Shown one piece after another: positions 35,188 through 46,174 of a DNA stretch of 64,000 bases. The position numbers and the translations under genes were made by a program. This stretch comes from Prionace glauca (lineage: Eukaryota > Chordata > Chondrichthyes > Carcharhiniformes > Carcharhinidae). Location of the stretch: positions 104,766,799 to 104,830,798 of the forward strand of contig CM075729.1 of NCBI GenBank assembly GCA_037974335.1. Direction: 5' to 3'. Each line of letters opens with the position of its first letter. The stretch's first letter is position 1. The notes under the pieces are model-generated. The model searched no databases and was not told the origin of the DNA. It saw only the letters and a list, made by a program, of their open reading frames with translations.

Positions 35188-35310
35188 TCTGCCAATGATC
35201 TCACCAACGTTTACAGATACACCATAGAAAACATCCTTCCTAGTTGTATCACAGGTTGGTATGGCTCCTGCAATGTCCAGGCCTGCAAGAAACTACAAAA
35301 GGTCACGAAT
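35188..35310 (+). mobile_element. L2 LINE fragment
   Basis: Reads as L2 ORF2 C-terminal sequence, ISANDLTNVYRYTIENILPSC and GWYGSCNVQACKKLQKVTN, matching 30840-30965. Confidence 0.75.
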
Positions 35311-37722
35311 GGAGGTGGTGATAGCAAACTGTCTTCTTGAACTGCTGCAGTCCAGTGGTGGAGGGACTGAATGTTTATGGACAGGGCTATTTTGTCCTGG
35401 ATGATGTCAAGCTTTTTGAGTATTGTTGGAATTGCACTCATCCAGGCAAGTGGAGAATATCCTATCACATTTCTGGCTTGTGCCTAGCAGAAGTTGGATG
35501 GGATTTGGGGAGTCAGAAGAGTTACTCACCTCAAGATTCCCAGTCAATGACCTGCTGCTGAAGCCACAGTATTTATCTGGCTGATCCAGTTCAGTTTCTG
35601 GTCAATAGCAACCTTCAGGATGTTGATCGTAGGGTATTCAGTAATAGTAATGCCATTGGCTGTCTAGGGGCGATGATTGCATCCTTTCCCTTGTTGGAGA
35701 TGGTTATTTCCAGGCACAAATGTTACTTGCTACCTACCAGCCCAAGCCTGGATCTCTTCCAGGTCTTCCAGTATTTGGACATGAACTGCTTCAGTGCCTG
35801 AGTCATCGCAAATGGTGCTGAACATTGCACAGTGAACATCTCTGTTATGTTGGAGCATAACTCCTTTAAGGGAATGGTTCACCGGACTAGGGCATGGAGC
35901 AAGTTGGCTGAGAACTGCCTTGAGCAGTCAGTCAATGTTTGCAGTGTGGAGCAAGTAGACTGAATAAAGATCTGTATTCTCTGACACCAGGCTGTGGAGT
36001 ATTTCTTGAGGAAACACCTCAGTACTAAGAGATTTAACAATCCCCACTTCTTACCTCACAACAGAAGGAGGGTCATTGATGAAGTAGCTGAAGATTGTTG
36101 GGCCTAGGACACTACCCTGAGGGACTCCTGCTGTGACGATCTATACCTGAGATACAGATCTCCAACCACCACAACCACCTTCTTATGTGCCAGATATGAC
36201 TCAAACCAGCAGAGTGTTTTCCTCTGATTCCCACTGCCTCCAGTTTTGCTGGGGATCCTTGATGCTACTTTGGTCAAATGCTGTTCGGAGCAGTTACCTT
36301 CACCTCACCGCTGGAGTTAACCTCATTTGACCATGTTTGAACCAAGGCTGTAATGAGATCAGGAGTTGAGTGACCGAGCAAAATCCAATCTGGGTGTCAC
36401 TGAGCAATGCTGCTTGATAGCACTGTTGATGACCCCTTCCATCACTTTACTGATGATATAGAGTAGACTGGATTGGATTTGGCCTGTTTTTTCTGAACAG
36501 GGCATACCTGGGCAATTTTCCACATTGTTGGGTAGATGCCAGCGTTATAACTATATTGGAAGAGCTTAGCTAAGGGTGTGGCAAGTTCTGGAGCACAAGT
36601 CTTCAATATTATTGCCAGAATGTTATCAGGACCCATGCCTTTGCAGTGTCCAGTGCCTACAACTGTTTCTTGGTACCACGTGGAGTGAATCAAATTGGCT
36701 CGAAACTGGTATCTGAGATGAATCATCCACTTGTCATTTCTGGCTCAAGATCATTACAATTGCCTCACAGCCTTATCTTTTGCCCAGATGTGCTGGGCTC
36801 CTCCATCATTCAAGATGGGGATATTTGTGGAGCCTCCTCCTCCAGTGAGTTGTTTAATGTCCACCACCACTCATGGCAGGACTGCAGAGCTTAGGTCTGA
36901 TCCATTGTTTGAAGGATTGCTTAGCTCTGTCTCTTATGGAAATAGACCTGTGCTATAGCTTCACCAGACTGACACCTCATTTTTATGGTGCTGCTCCTGG
37001 CATGCCCTCTTGCACTCTCCATTGAACTAGGGTTGATCCCCTGGCTTGGTGATAATGGTAGAGTTGAGGACATTCTGGGCCATGAGGTTTCAGATTATGG
37101 TTGAGTCCAACTCTGCTGCTGCTGATGACCCCACAGCACCTCACTGATGCCCAGTCTTGAGTTGTTAGATCTGTTCAAACTCTATTCTATTCAGCACAGT
37201 TACAATGCCACACAATGTGATAGAGAATACCTTCAATGGAAAGATGGACTCCTGTCCACAAGGATTGTGAGGTGGTCACTCTTGTCATAGAAAGATGCAT
37301 CTGTGGCAGGCAGACTGGTGAGGATGAGGTCAAGTATGTTTTCTCCTCTTGTTGGTTCTTTGACCATCTGCTGCAGACCCAGTCTAGCACCTATGTCCTG
37401 TAGGATCCAACAGCTCAGTCTGTGGTGGTATTACTGAGCCATTCAGTGATAGATACTGAAGCCCCCAACCTGAGTACAGTCTGCACCCTTGCCACCCTCA
37501 GTGCTTCCTCCAAGTGGTGTTAAACATGGAGGAATACTGATTCAAGAGCCGAAAGGGGGCATTATGTGATAATTAGCAGGAGCTTTCCTTGCCCGTGTTT
37601 GACCTGATATCATGAAATTTCATGGAGTCCAGAGTCGATGTTCAGGATTCCAAGGGCAACTCCCTTCTGACTGTATATCACTGCGCCACTGCTCTGCTGG
37701 GTCACTGGGTGACCCAGTTTTT
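35311..37722 (-). mobile_element. LINE family E, main part (3' side)
   Basis: A non-LTR element different from the CR1 copies. Minus-strand frames include YSPLAWMSAIPTILKKLDIIQDK (35211-35468) and MGPDNILAIILKTCAPELATPLAKLFQYSYNAGIYPTMWKIAQVCPVQKK (36442-36726), the N-terminal RT region. Further 5' comes endonuclease-type sequence (around 37100-37700). Related pieces lie at 54900-54985 and 60690-61415. Interrupted at 37722 and again at 38285; decayed. Confidence 0.78.
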
Positions 37723-38091
<369 letters not shown>

Positions 38092-38284
38092 CACTCTACT
38101 GGGTCCACAGTGCTCAGACCTCTGCTGGGTCTGTCCTGCTGGTGACAGAGAACATATCCAGGAATGGTGACGATAGCGTCTAGGACATTATCTGTAGGGT
38201 ACGATAATGTCAGGCTGTTGTTTGATTAGTTGGAGATAGCTCTCTCAATTTTGGCACTAGTCCCCTGGTGTTAATGAGAACTTT
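38092..38284 (-). mobile_element. LINE family E, middle part
   Basis: Resumes LINE E after the inverted arm (ctgctgggtctgtcctgctggtgacagag ... ggcactagtcccctggtgtt). Interrupted again by L2. Confidence 0.7.
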
Positions 38285-39265
38285 GGAGATTTGATTTGTT
38301 ATTGTCACATGTATTAGTATACAATGAAAAGTATTATTTCTTGCACACTATATACAGACAAAGCATGCCGTACGTAGAGAAGGAGAGAGTGGAGAATGTG
38401 GTGTTACAGTTATAGCTAGGATGTAGAGAAAGATCAGCTTAATGCAAGGTAGGTATATTCAAAAGTCTGATGGCAGCAGGGAAGAAGCTGTTCTTGAGTC
38501 AGTTGGTACACGATCTCAGACTTTTGTTACTTTTTCCCTGATGGAAGAAGGTGGAACAGAGTACGTCCAGGGTACATGGGGTCCTTGATTATGCTGGCTG
38601 CTTTACCAAGGCAGCAGGAAGTACGGACAGTATCAATGGACAGGAGGCTTGAGTAATGGACTGGGCTTTATTCATGACCTTTTGTAGTTTCTTGTGGTCT
38701 TGGACAGAACAGGAGCCATACCAAGCTGTGATACAAACAGAAGGAATGCTTTCTATAGTGCACCTGTAAAAGTTGGTGAGAGTCATAGCTGACATGCCAA
38801 ATTTCTTTAGTCTCCTGAGAAAGTGGAGACTTTGGGGGCTTTCTTAACTATAGTGTCAGCACGGTTAACCAGGACAAGTTGTTGGTGATCTGGACATCTA
38901 AAAAATTGAGGCTCTCAACCTTTTCTGCTTTGTCCCCATTGATGTAGGCAGGGGCATGTTCTCCTTTACACTTCCTGAAGCTGATGACAATCTCCTTCAT
39001 TTTGATGACATTGAGGGAGAGATTATTGTTGCCATACCAGTTCACCAGATTCTCTATCTCATTCATGTACTCTGTCTCATCATTGTTTGAGATCTGACCC
39101 AGTACGGTGGTGTCATCAGTAAACAAATTGGAGGGGAATTTGGCTGCACAGTAATAGATATACAAGGAATATAGCAAGGGGCTGAGAACACAGCCTTGTG
39201 GGGCTGTTTAGGATGATTGTGAAGGAGGTGTTGTTGCCTATATTTACTGATTGTGGTCTGTGGGT
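38285..39265 (-). mobile_element. L2-clade LINE inserted in LINE E
   Basis: 3' tail gatttgatttgttattgtcacatg at 38287, then C-terminal and RT sequence on the minus strand (NKAQSITQASCPL; NNLSLNVIKMKEIVISFRKCKGEHAPAYINGDKAEKVESLNFL). 5'-truncated near the GAPQGCVLSPLL region. LINE E continues on the far side. Confidence 0.85.
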
Positions 39266-39345
39266 TAGGAGGGTTGACAAGGCTGGGCTTCCAGTTGTCA
39301 TTCCTGATGCCTAGGTCAGCGCCTATCCATTTAGTTTCATTTTAT
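39266..39345 (-). mobile_element. LINE family E, 5' piece
   Basis: gagggttgacaaggctgggcttccagttgtcattcctgatgcctagg continues LINE E beyond the L2 insertion. Confidence 0.55.
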
Positions 39346-39397
39346 ATCCAATTTTCTCAAGTTGTTTTTACAACTGATCGTTTGAATTCAATGAAAA

Positions 39398-39716
39398 TCT
39401 GGAATTAAAAGTCTAATGTCACCATTAATGGAGAAAGCTAGCATGAGGGGGCATGGCTTTAAATTAAGGGGGGGTAGCTACAAGACGGATGTCAGGGGCA
39501 GGTTCTTTACCCAGAGGGTGGTGAGGGATTGGAATGCCCTGCCTGCTGCAGTTGTAAATGCTCCTAGTTTGGGGGCGTTTAAGAGATCTGTGGGTAGGTT
39601 TATGGATGAAAAGGGATTGGTATCAGCTAATGGGTCATTGTTTTTGTAACTGGTCGGCGCAACATTGTGGGCCGAAGGGCCTGTTCTGCGCTGTAATGTT
39701 CTATGTTCTACGTTCT
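39398..39716 (+). mobile_element. CR1 LINE family B 3' fragment
   Basis: Plus strand. LMEKASMRGHGFKLRGGSYKTDVRGRFFTQRVVRDWNALPAAVV and the tail gggccgaagggcctgttctgcgctgtaatgttctatgttcta. It lies against a minus-strand CR1 ORF1 fragment. Confidence 0.82.
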
Positions 39717-40020
39717 ATTTGCCAGGGTGTGTTGCCATCTCTCCGGACCTTCTCTAATAATGCAGAGATCATTATCTTTGAGGCCCTGCTTTTCAATTTA
39801 ACCTCTAATAGCTGATACTTTCTATGCAGAACCTCCTTCCTAATCCCATTTCAATAGTTAGTACATCACACAGACCATGGCAATGGAATTCCACCACTGC
39901 AAGTTCCTGTCCAGACCCAAGCAAATGTCTCTTGCACTGGGCAGAAAACACAGCCAACTGGATTCTTGTTTCCCTCCACACAGAACATGTCTATCTCCTT
40001 TGCTATACTGTCCCCAACTA
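39717..40020 (-). mobile_element. CR1 LINE ORF1 fragment
   Basis: Minus-strand ORF1-like sequence with VVVGDSIAKEIDMFCVEGN (GDS of the esterase domain) near 40010, then a cysteine-rich stretch. Ends where the Penelope-like element begins. Confidence 0.6.
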
Positions 40021-40125
40021 CCACGACATGGAGATGCCAGCGTTGGACTGGGGCAAACACAGTAAGAAGTCTCACAACACCAGGTTAAAGTCCAACAGGT
40101 TTATTTGGTAGCAAAAGCCATGAGC

Positions 40126-40150
40126 TTTCAGAGCGCTGTCCCTTTGTCAG
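40126..40150 (-). ncRNA. Hammerhead-like ribozyme core in the Penelope terminal repeat
   Basis: On the minus strand: CTGACAA, a hairpin-forming segment, GAAA, then AGC-loop-GCT, the order of a type I hammerhead. The first box has A where G is expected (consensus CTGANGA), so activity is doubtful. Hammerheads are known in Penelope-like elements. Confidence 0.45.
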
Positions 40151-40660
40151 GCGAGTGGGAATTCTATTCACAAACAGGACATATAAAGACACAAACTCAA
40201 CTTACAAAATAATGGTTGGAATGAAGTCTTTACAGGTAATCATGTCTTAAAGTTACAGACAACATGAGTGGAGAGAGGGTTAAGCACAGGTTAAAGAGAT
40301 GTGTATTGTCTCCAGCCGGAGCAGTTAGTGAGATTTTGCAAACCCAGGCAAGTCATGGGGGTTACAGATAGTGTGACATGAACCCAGATCTGTTTGAGGT
40401 CGTCCTCATGTGTGCGGAACTTGGTCATCAGTCTGCTCAGTGACTCTGCACTGTTGTGTGTTGTGAAGGCTGCCTTGGAGAATGCTTACTCGAAGATCAG
40501 AGGCTGAATGCCCGTGACCACTGAAGTGTTCCCCAACAGGAAGAGAACACTCTTGCCTGATGATTGTCAAGTGGCGTTCATTCATCCATTGTCGTAGCGT
40601 CTGCATGGTCTCCCCAATGTACCATGCCTTGGGACATCATTTCCTGCAGCATATCAGGTA

Positions 40661-40982
40661 AACACGGTAAAAAGTCTGACAACACCAGGTTTAAGTCTAA
40701 CCGATTTATTTGATAGTAAACTCACAAGCTTTCAAGGTTTCCCTCTTCGTCAGGTGAATGGAGAGTTCTGGCCTCAGACAGAGCATATAAAGCACAGACA
40801 GTTTACAGATTACTGATTAGAAAGCGAATCTTTACACCTAAGAACTCTCCATTCACCTGACGAAGAGGTTAACCTCGAAAGCTTGTGAGTTTACTATCAA
40901 ATAAATTGGTTGGACTGAAACCTGGTGTTGTCAGACTTTTTACTGTGTTTACCCCAGTCCAACGCCGGCATCTCCACATCAT
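40661..40982. mobile_element. Small palindromic Penelope-derived element with 12-bp target duplication
   Basis: Two arms of about 105 bp in inverted orientation around a 70-bp centre. Each arm has a hammerhead-like core and the aataaa..ggttggact..cctggtgttgtcagac end. Flanks are gcatatcaggta (40649-40660) and gcgtatcaggta (40983-40994), a target duplication with one mismatch inside the GIY-YIG region of the host Penelope copy. Confidence 0.75.
40857..40880 (+). ncRNA. Hammerhead-like core, right arm
   Basis: CTGACGA (40857-40863), a perfect GAGG/CCTC stem with TTAA loop, then GAAA (40877-40880). The matching left-arm motif is at 40730-40753 on the minus strand. A third stem is not clearly paired here. 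Confidence 0.5.
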
Positions 40983-41197
40983 GCGTATCAGGTAGACAAC
41001 ATTGGCCAAGTTGTAAGTGAGCGTATTGTGTACCTGGGGATGGTGTTCTCACATGAGATGACGGTATCTGTGTCAATGATCCAGCACATCTTCCAGAAGT
41101 TGCTGTGGTAGGGTTGTATGATGTCGCGGTGACTTCTTCTGAAGGCTGGGTAGTTTGCTGCGGACAATGGTCTGTTTGAGGTTATGACCTAGAATGA

Positions 41198-41535
41198 CTT
41201 AGAATCTCTACAGGACAGAAAGAGGCCATTTAGCCCATCGAGTCTGCACTGACCACAATCCCACCCAGGCCCTACCCCCATATCCCTACATATTTACCCA
41301 CTAATCCCTCTAATCTACATATCTCAGGACACTAAGGACAATTTTAGCATGGCCAATCAACCTAACCCGCACATCTTCGGACTGTGGGAGGAAACCGGAG
41401 CACCCGGAGGAAACCCACGCAGACAGGAGGAGAATGTGCAAACTCCTCACAGACAGTGACCCAGGCCGGGAATCAAACCGAGGTCCCTGGAGCTGTGAAG
41501 CAGCAGTGCTAACCACTGTGTTACTATGCCGCCCA
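41198..41535 (-). mobile_element. tRNA-derived SINE (HE1-like), well preserved
   Basis: 3' end tagaatctctacaggacagaaagaggccatttagccca; body with cggactgtgggaggaaaccggagcacccgg; box B ggtttgattcc; head agtaacacagtggttagcactgctgc. Inserted in the Penelope-like element and one of the least diverged copies. Confidence 0.88.
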
Positions 41536-42440
41536 TTGTGCAGTTGTTTGAAGGCAAGAAGTGGGGTGTGGGGATAGCTTTGGCGAGATGTTCGTCTTCA
41601 TCAATGACACGTTGAACGCTCCAGAGAAGATGTCATAGCTTCTCTGCTCCGGGGAAGTACTGGACGATGAAGGGTACTCTATCTGCCGTGTCCTGTGTTT
41701 GTCTTCTGAGGAGGTCGGTGTGGTTTGTCGCTGTGGCGCGTCAGAACTGTCAATTGATGAGTCGAATGCCATATCCTGTTCTTATGAGGGCATCTTTCAG
41801 CCTCTGGGAGGTGTCTGTTGCGATCCTCCTCATCTGAGCAGATCCTGTACATATGGAGGGCTTGTCCGCAGTGGTTGACTTCTTTAATGTGTCTAGGATG
41901 GAAGCTGGAGAAGTGGAGCATCGTGAGGTTATCCATGGGTTTGTGATACAGTGAAGTGCTGAGGTGACCGTCCTTAATGGAGATGCGTGTGTCCAAGAAT
42001 GCAACCGATTCTGGAGAGTAGTCTATGGTGAATCTGACGGTGGGATGGAACTTGTTGATGTCACCGTATAGTTGCTTCAGTGATTGTTCACTGTGATTCC
42101 AAAGGAAGAAAATGTCATCAATGTATCTAGTGTATAGCACTGGTTGAAGGTCCTGTGAGGTGAAGAGGTCTTGTTCGAGCCTGTGCGTGAAGATGTTGGC
42201 ATACTGAGGTGTGAATTTGATCCCCATGGCTGTTCCTTGTATCTGGATGAAGAACTGTTGTTGAAGGTGAAGACATTGTGGTCTAGGATGAAACGGATGA
42301 GTTGTAAAATTACATCTGGAGATTGGCAGTTGTTGGCGTTGAGTACTGGGGCAGTTGCAGCAATGCCATCACCCTGGGGGATTATGGTGTAGAGTGCATC
42401 CATTGTGACAAGGAGTGCTCCTGTCATAGTGGAGAAGCAA

Positions 42441-43330
42441 TGACATCTTTTTCAGTGCCTTCAACATGTCATTGATGAAGATGAACATTTCGCCAAGGCC
42501 ATCCCTACACCCCCACTTCTTGCCTTCAAATAACCGCACAACCTCAAACAGGCCATTGTCTGCAGCAAACTACCCAGCCTTCAGGAGAACAGCGACCATG
42601 ACACCACACAATTCTGCCACAGTAACCTCTGCAAGACATGCCAGAGCATCAACACGGATGCCATCATCTCATGTGAGAATGCCATCCATTAGGTACATGG
42701 TATATAGACTTACAACTCGGCCAGTGTTGTCTACTTGATACAGGAAAGGATATCCCAAGACATGGTACATTGGGGAGACCATGCAGACGCTACGACAATG
42801 GATGAATGAACACTACTTGACAATCACCAGGCAACAGTGTTCTCTTCCAGTTGGGGAACACTTCAGCGGTCATAGATGTTTGGCCTCTGATCTTCAGGTA
42901 AGCGTTCTCCAAGGCGGCCTTCATGACACACAACAGCAGAGAGTCGCTGAGCAGAGACTGATAGCCAAGTTCCGCACACATGAGGATGGCCTCAACTAGG
43001 ATCTTGGGTTCATGTCACACTATCTGTAACCCCCACTACCTGCAAAATCTCACTAACTGTCTCAGCTACAGACAATACACATCTCTTTAACCTGTGCTTC
43101 ACCCCCTCTCCACTCACACTGTCTGTACCTTTAAGACTTGATTACCTGTAAAGACTCGCATTCCAACCATTATTTTGTAAATTGAGCTGGTGTCTTTATA
43201 TGCCCTGTTTGTGAACTGAAATCCCACTCAACTGATGAAGGAGCAGTGTGTGCTCCGACAGCTAGTGGCTTTTGCTACCAAATAAACCTGTTGGACTTTA
43301 ACCTCGTGTTGAGAGATTTCTTACCCTACT
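42441..43330 (+). mobile_element. Penelope-like element, plus copy (3' half)
   Basis: Runs opposite to the copy on its left. Contains the region before the nuclease (LPSNNRTTSNRPLSAANYPAF), WYIGETMQTLRQWMNE (from about 42757), LPVGEHFSGHRCLASDLQVSVLQGG and KFRTHEDGLN. Its 3' repeat at 43200-43325 has CTGATGA (43232-43238) and aataaacctgttggactttaacct. The copy is broken; the RT part is absent. Confidence 0.85.
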
Positions 43331-43334
43331 ACCA

Positions 43335-43745
43335 TAACATTCTTATTTACCACCACCCCCCCTCCCCACCACTTGAATGGCTTTGTACCACAAGGCCAGT
43401 TCACTCATCCACCCTGTAATCCCACTCTCATCCATTCATTCTGCAAGAACTTTGTGAAGACTGACACTCCTCCACATTCTCGATCCCCTTATCTACTTCA
43501 CTCATAGTCACATCCTCCTGTCAGAGGACCCTATCCTAAGGGGTATAGCTGCCTCCTGGAACAAAGTGTTCAGCTAACTTGCCCCCACTCCTGATGCATC
43601 TCAGTGTCTGCAATGCAACTCTTGAACCAAACTTTCTGAAACTGCAAACATTCACACAATCATTGCAGATGTGTTTGCTCTGGACCGCACTGGTACCCAA
43701 GTCTACCCACATACAGCAGATGCAACACATTACCTACTCTGCCAT
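43335..43745 (-). mobile_element. CR1 LINE ORF1 5' fragment
   Basis: Minus-strand frame MCCICCMWVDLGTSAVQSKHICNDCVNVCSF (43536-43730) matches the double CxxC start of CR1 ORF1 (compare MEGHVMCGFCMMW). The rest is decayed. Confidence 0.6.
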
Positions 43746-44481
43746 CCTAATTTTGTGTTAATTAATTAATGATAAATGCAACTATTAATCATGAGGTTTA
43801 CTAGTAGTAAAGATTGCAAATATTAATAAAACCATACAACTACTAATAAATTAGCTGAGTTTCAGCGGATAAACAAGAAAAATAATCATCAACCAAGTAC
43901 TTAACATTTTCCCTGTGATGTTACACTTTAAGTTTCTCAGAAAGAGATCAAAGAGTGAGGGAAAAAGGATAAGTTATTGGTAGGGGAGAAGGGACAACTG
44001 CTATTTAGGGCCACATATTCCTCATAACCACCAAGTTTCAGTGTAGAGAGAAAGACAGTGAGCAAGAAAACATGAGAAGAATTATAGAATTATGGATAAA
44101 GCAGGCAATGACAGAGAGAGAGAGAAAAGATGGATAGCAAAAGATCACAGAGACAAAAGTAAAAGAAGAGATTATAGTCAATGGGTTAATGCAGAAAATG
44201 CATGTAAGATTTGTTCATCAAAGCTTCAATGATTTTTTTTCACAATTAAAGCCTAAAACAGGGTTTGCTGTGATATTTTCCTTCTCAGAAACAGAAGGAA
44301 GCATTAATTAAATCTTGTAGTTCTTTTCTGGGCTGCCCTAGATTTCATTAAACATAGTCTGGAGGTTCTAGTTGAGTGAAAAACTCAGCAAAGAGAATAA
44401 TTCAAACTAAGTATTTCAAACATATAGAACATGCAGCACAGAGAAAGCAAATTCCCAAAATTGAATAGACATACCTGGCAT
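43746..44481. other. Unassigned AT-rich intronic region
   Basis: Includes attaattaattaat and a purine-rich stretch (gacagagagagagagaaaagatgg near 44110). No exon, repeat copy or RNA gene recognised. Confidence 0.4.
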
Positions 44482-44784
44482 GATCAAAGAATCCTTACAG
44501 TGCAGAAGGAAGCCATTCGGCCCATCGAGCCTGAACAAACAGCAATCCCACCTAAGCCCTATCCCCATAACCCCTGCTAAATCCTCTGACACTAAGGGAA
44601 ATTTGGCATGGTCAATCAAACTAACTCACACACCTTTGGAGTGGGGAGGAAACCAGAGCACCCAGAGGAAACCCACGCAGACACAGGAAGAACGTGCAAA
44701 CTTCACACAGTCACTTAAGGCTGGAATTGAACCCGAGTTCCTGGTGCTATGAGGCAGCAGTGCGAACCGGTGTGCTGCTCTAAT
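44482..44784 (-). mobile_element. tRNA-derived SINE (HE1-like)
   Basis: 3' end tcaaagaatccttacagtgcagaaggaagccattcggcccatcgagcc; box B gggttcaattcc (decayed); head gagcagcacaccggttcgcactgctgcc at 44784. It lies just ahead of the full-length family A LINE. Confidence 0.85.
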
Positions 44785-45240
44785 ACTCGCTTTTACTCTG
44801 TTGTGCTACAACCACACGGTGAAGCCTTCCATTGTTTGCTGGAGCAGAGAGAGAGAGCTAAGATTTTACCTGTTAAAAACCTGTTTAAAATAAGTTTAAA
44901 TCACTTTACTCTTTGTAGAACAGTTTAAAGCATTTATTTATTGTATTTACTGCTTTAAGAATTCTGAAGGTGTGGTGAAAAGGCATTTGTGGACCAGCCT
45001 GCTTTAAATCAGCGCCAGGTTTAAAAGGAGGCCTGGTGTAGACAGTGGGCAGCGTCTGAGTGGGCAGTGGAGTGAGTGGGAAGCAGAGTGAGTTAATAGG
45101 GCTTAATATCAAAAAGGGCTGGAAGGAAAAAGGCCAGGTGAGTTTGTTTGAAAAAAAACAAGGAAAAAAATTTTTTTTCAAAACTACTACAGCAAGAAAC
45201 AAGGAAAAAAATTTTTCCCCATAAAAAATTACAGTGAATA

Positions 45241-46092
45241 ATGGAGGGGCATGTGATGTGTGGTTTCTGTATGATGTGGGAACTGGTGGACCCCAGGGTC
45301 CTTCCCAGTGACCATGTCTGCAGTAAGTGCAGGTTGCTGGAGGAGCTCCAGCTCAAGGTGGATGAGCTGGCCTCTGAGCTACAGACACTGAGGCTCATCA
45401 GGGGGAGAGAGGGTGCCCCTAGACTGGCTAAATCTAAGGGTCAAGGACAAAAGGGGGCTGCTGGGAGGAGGAAGGGGGGTGAGGAGCGGAGGCCTCGGCC
45501 TCTTAACCTGCATAACAGGTTTGAGGTTCTTGCTTCCAGTCTGGAAGAGGACGAGGAAGGTGAGGTTGGTGAGCAAACTGCACACGGTACAGTGATGCAG
45601 CAGGACATAGGCAAAGAGAAGGGGAAAAGGAACGTAGTAGGGATAGGGGATAGTGGGGTGAAGGGTATTGACACTGTCCTTTGTCACAATGACAAAGTGC
45701 ACAGAAGGGTGTGTTGTCTGCCTGGTGCTCGGGTACGGGATGTCACAGCTGGGCTGCAGAGGAATCTGGAGTGGGAGGGTGAGAACCCGGTCGTTGTAGT
45801 ACATGTGGGTGCCGGCGACGTAGGCAAAGTGCGGACTGAGGATCTGGTGAGGGAGTATGAGAAGCTGGGAATGAAATTAAAAAGTAGAACCGACAAGATG
45901 GTCGTCTCTGGGCTACTGCCTGAACCGAGTGCAGACGGGCGTAGGGTTGACAGGATTAAGGAAGTGAATGGGTGGCTCAGGGATTGGTGTGGGAAGAATG
46001 GGTTCGAATTTATGGGGCATTGGCACCAGTATTGGGGGAGGTGGGACTTGTTCGGGCGGGATTGGGTTGGTCTGAATCATGCTGGGACCTGA
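45241..46092 (+). pseudogene. CR1 LINE (family A) ORF1 with esterase-like domain
   Basis: Frame of 283 codons. N-terminus MEGHVMCGFCMMWELVD..HVCSKC is a double-CxxC finger, then a leucine-rich coiled coil (LEELQLKVDELASELQTL). The esterase-like domain has NVVGIGDSGVKGID (serine box), VVVHVGAGDVGKV in place of GTND, and RDWVGLNHAG where DGLHLN is expected, so the catalytic His is missing. The stop at 46090-46092 looks premature: the same frame goes on for 15 codons to a TAA at 46138-46140. Confidence 0.88.
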
Positions 46093-46174
46093 GTGCTGGC
46101 GAATCGAGTAAAGAGGACTGTAGACAGGGCTTTAAACTAATTGGGGGGGGGAGGGTGCGAGGGTAGGTGATGCT

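Larger units (their letters stand above)
40021..42440 (-). mobile_element. Penelope-like element, minus copy
   Basis: A Penelope-like retroelement. The reverse transcriptase is recognised by LYTRYIDDIFFLWN and SVAFLDTRISI (41679-42227). A GIY-YIG nuclease end has WYIGETMQTLRQWMNE and LPVGEHFSGHGHSASDLRVSILQG (near 40406-40650). The outer 3' repeat at 40021-40170 has a hammerhead-like core and aataaacctgttggactttaacctgg. The copy is broken and carries a SINE (41198-41535) and a small inverted-repeat insertion (40661-40982). Confidence 0.88.
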
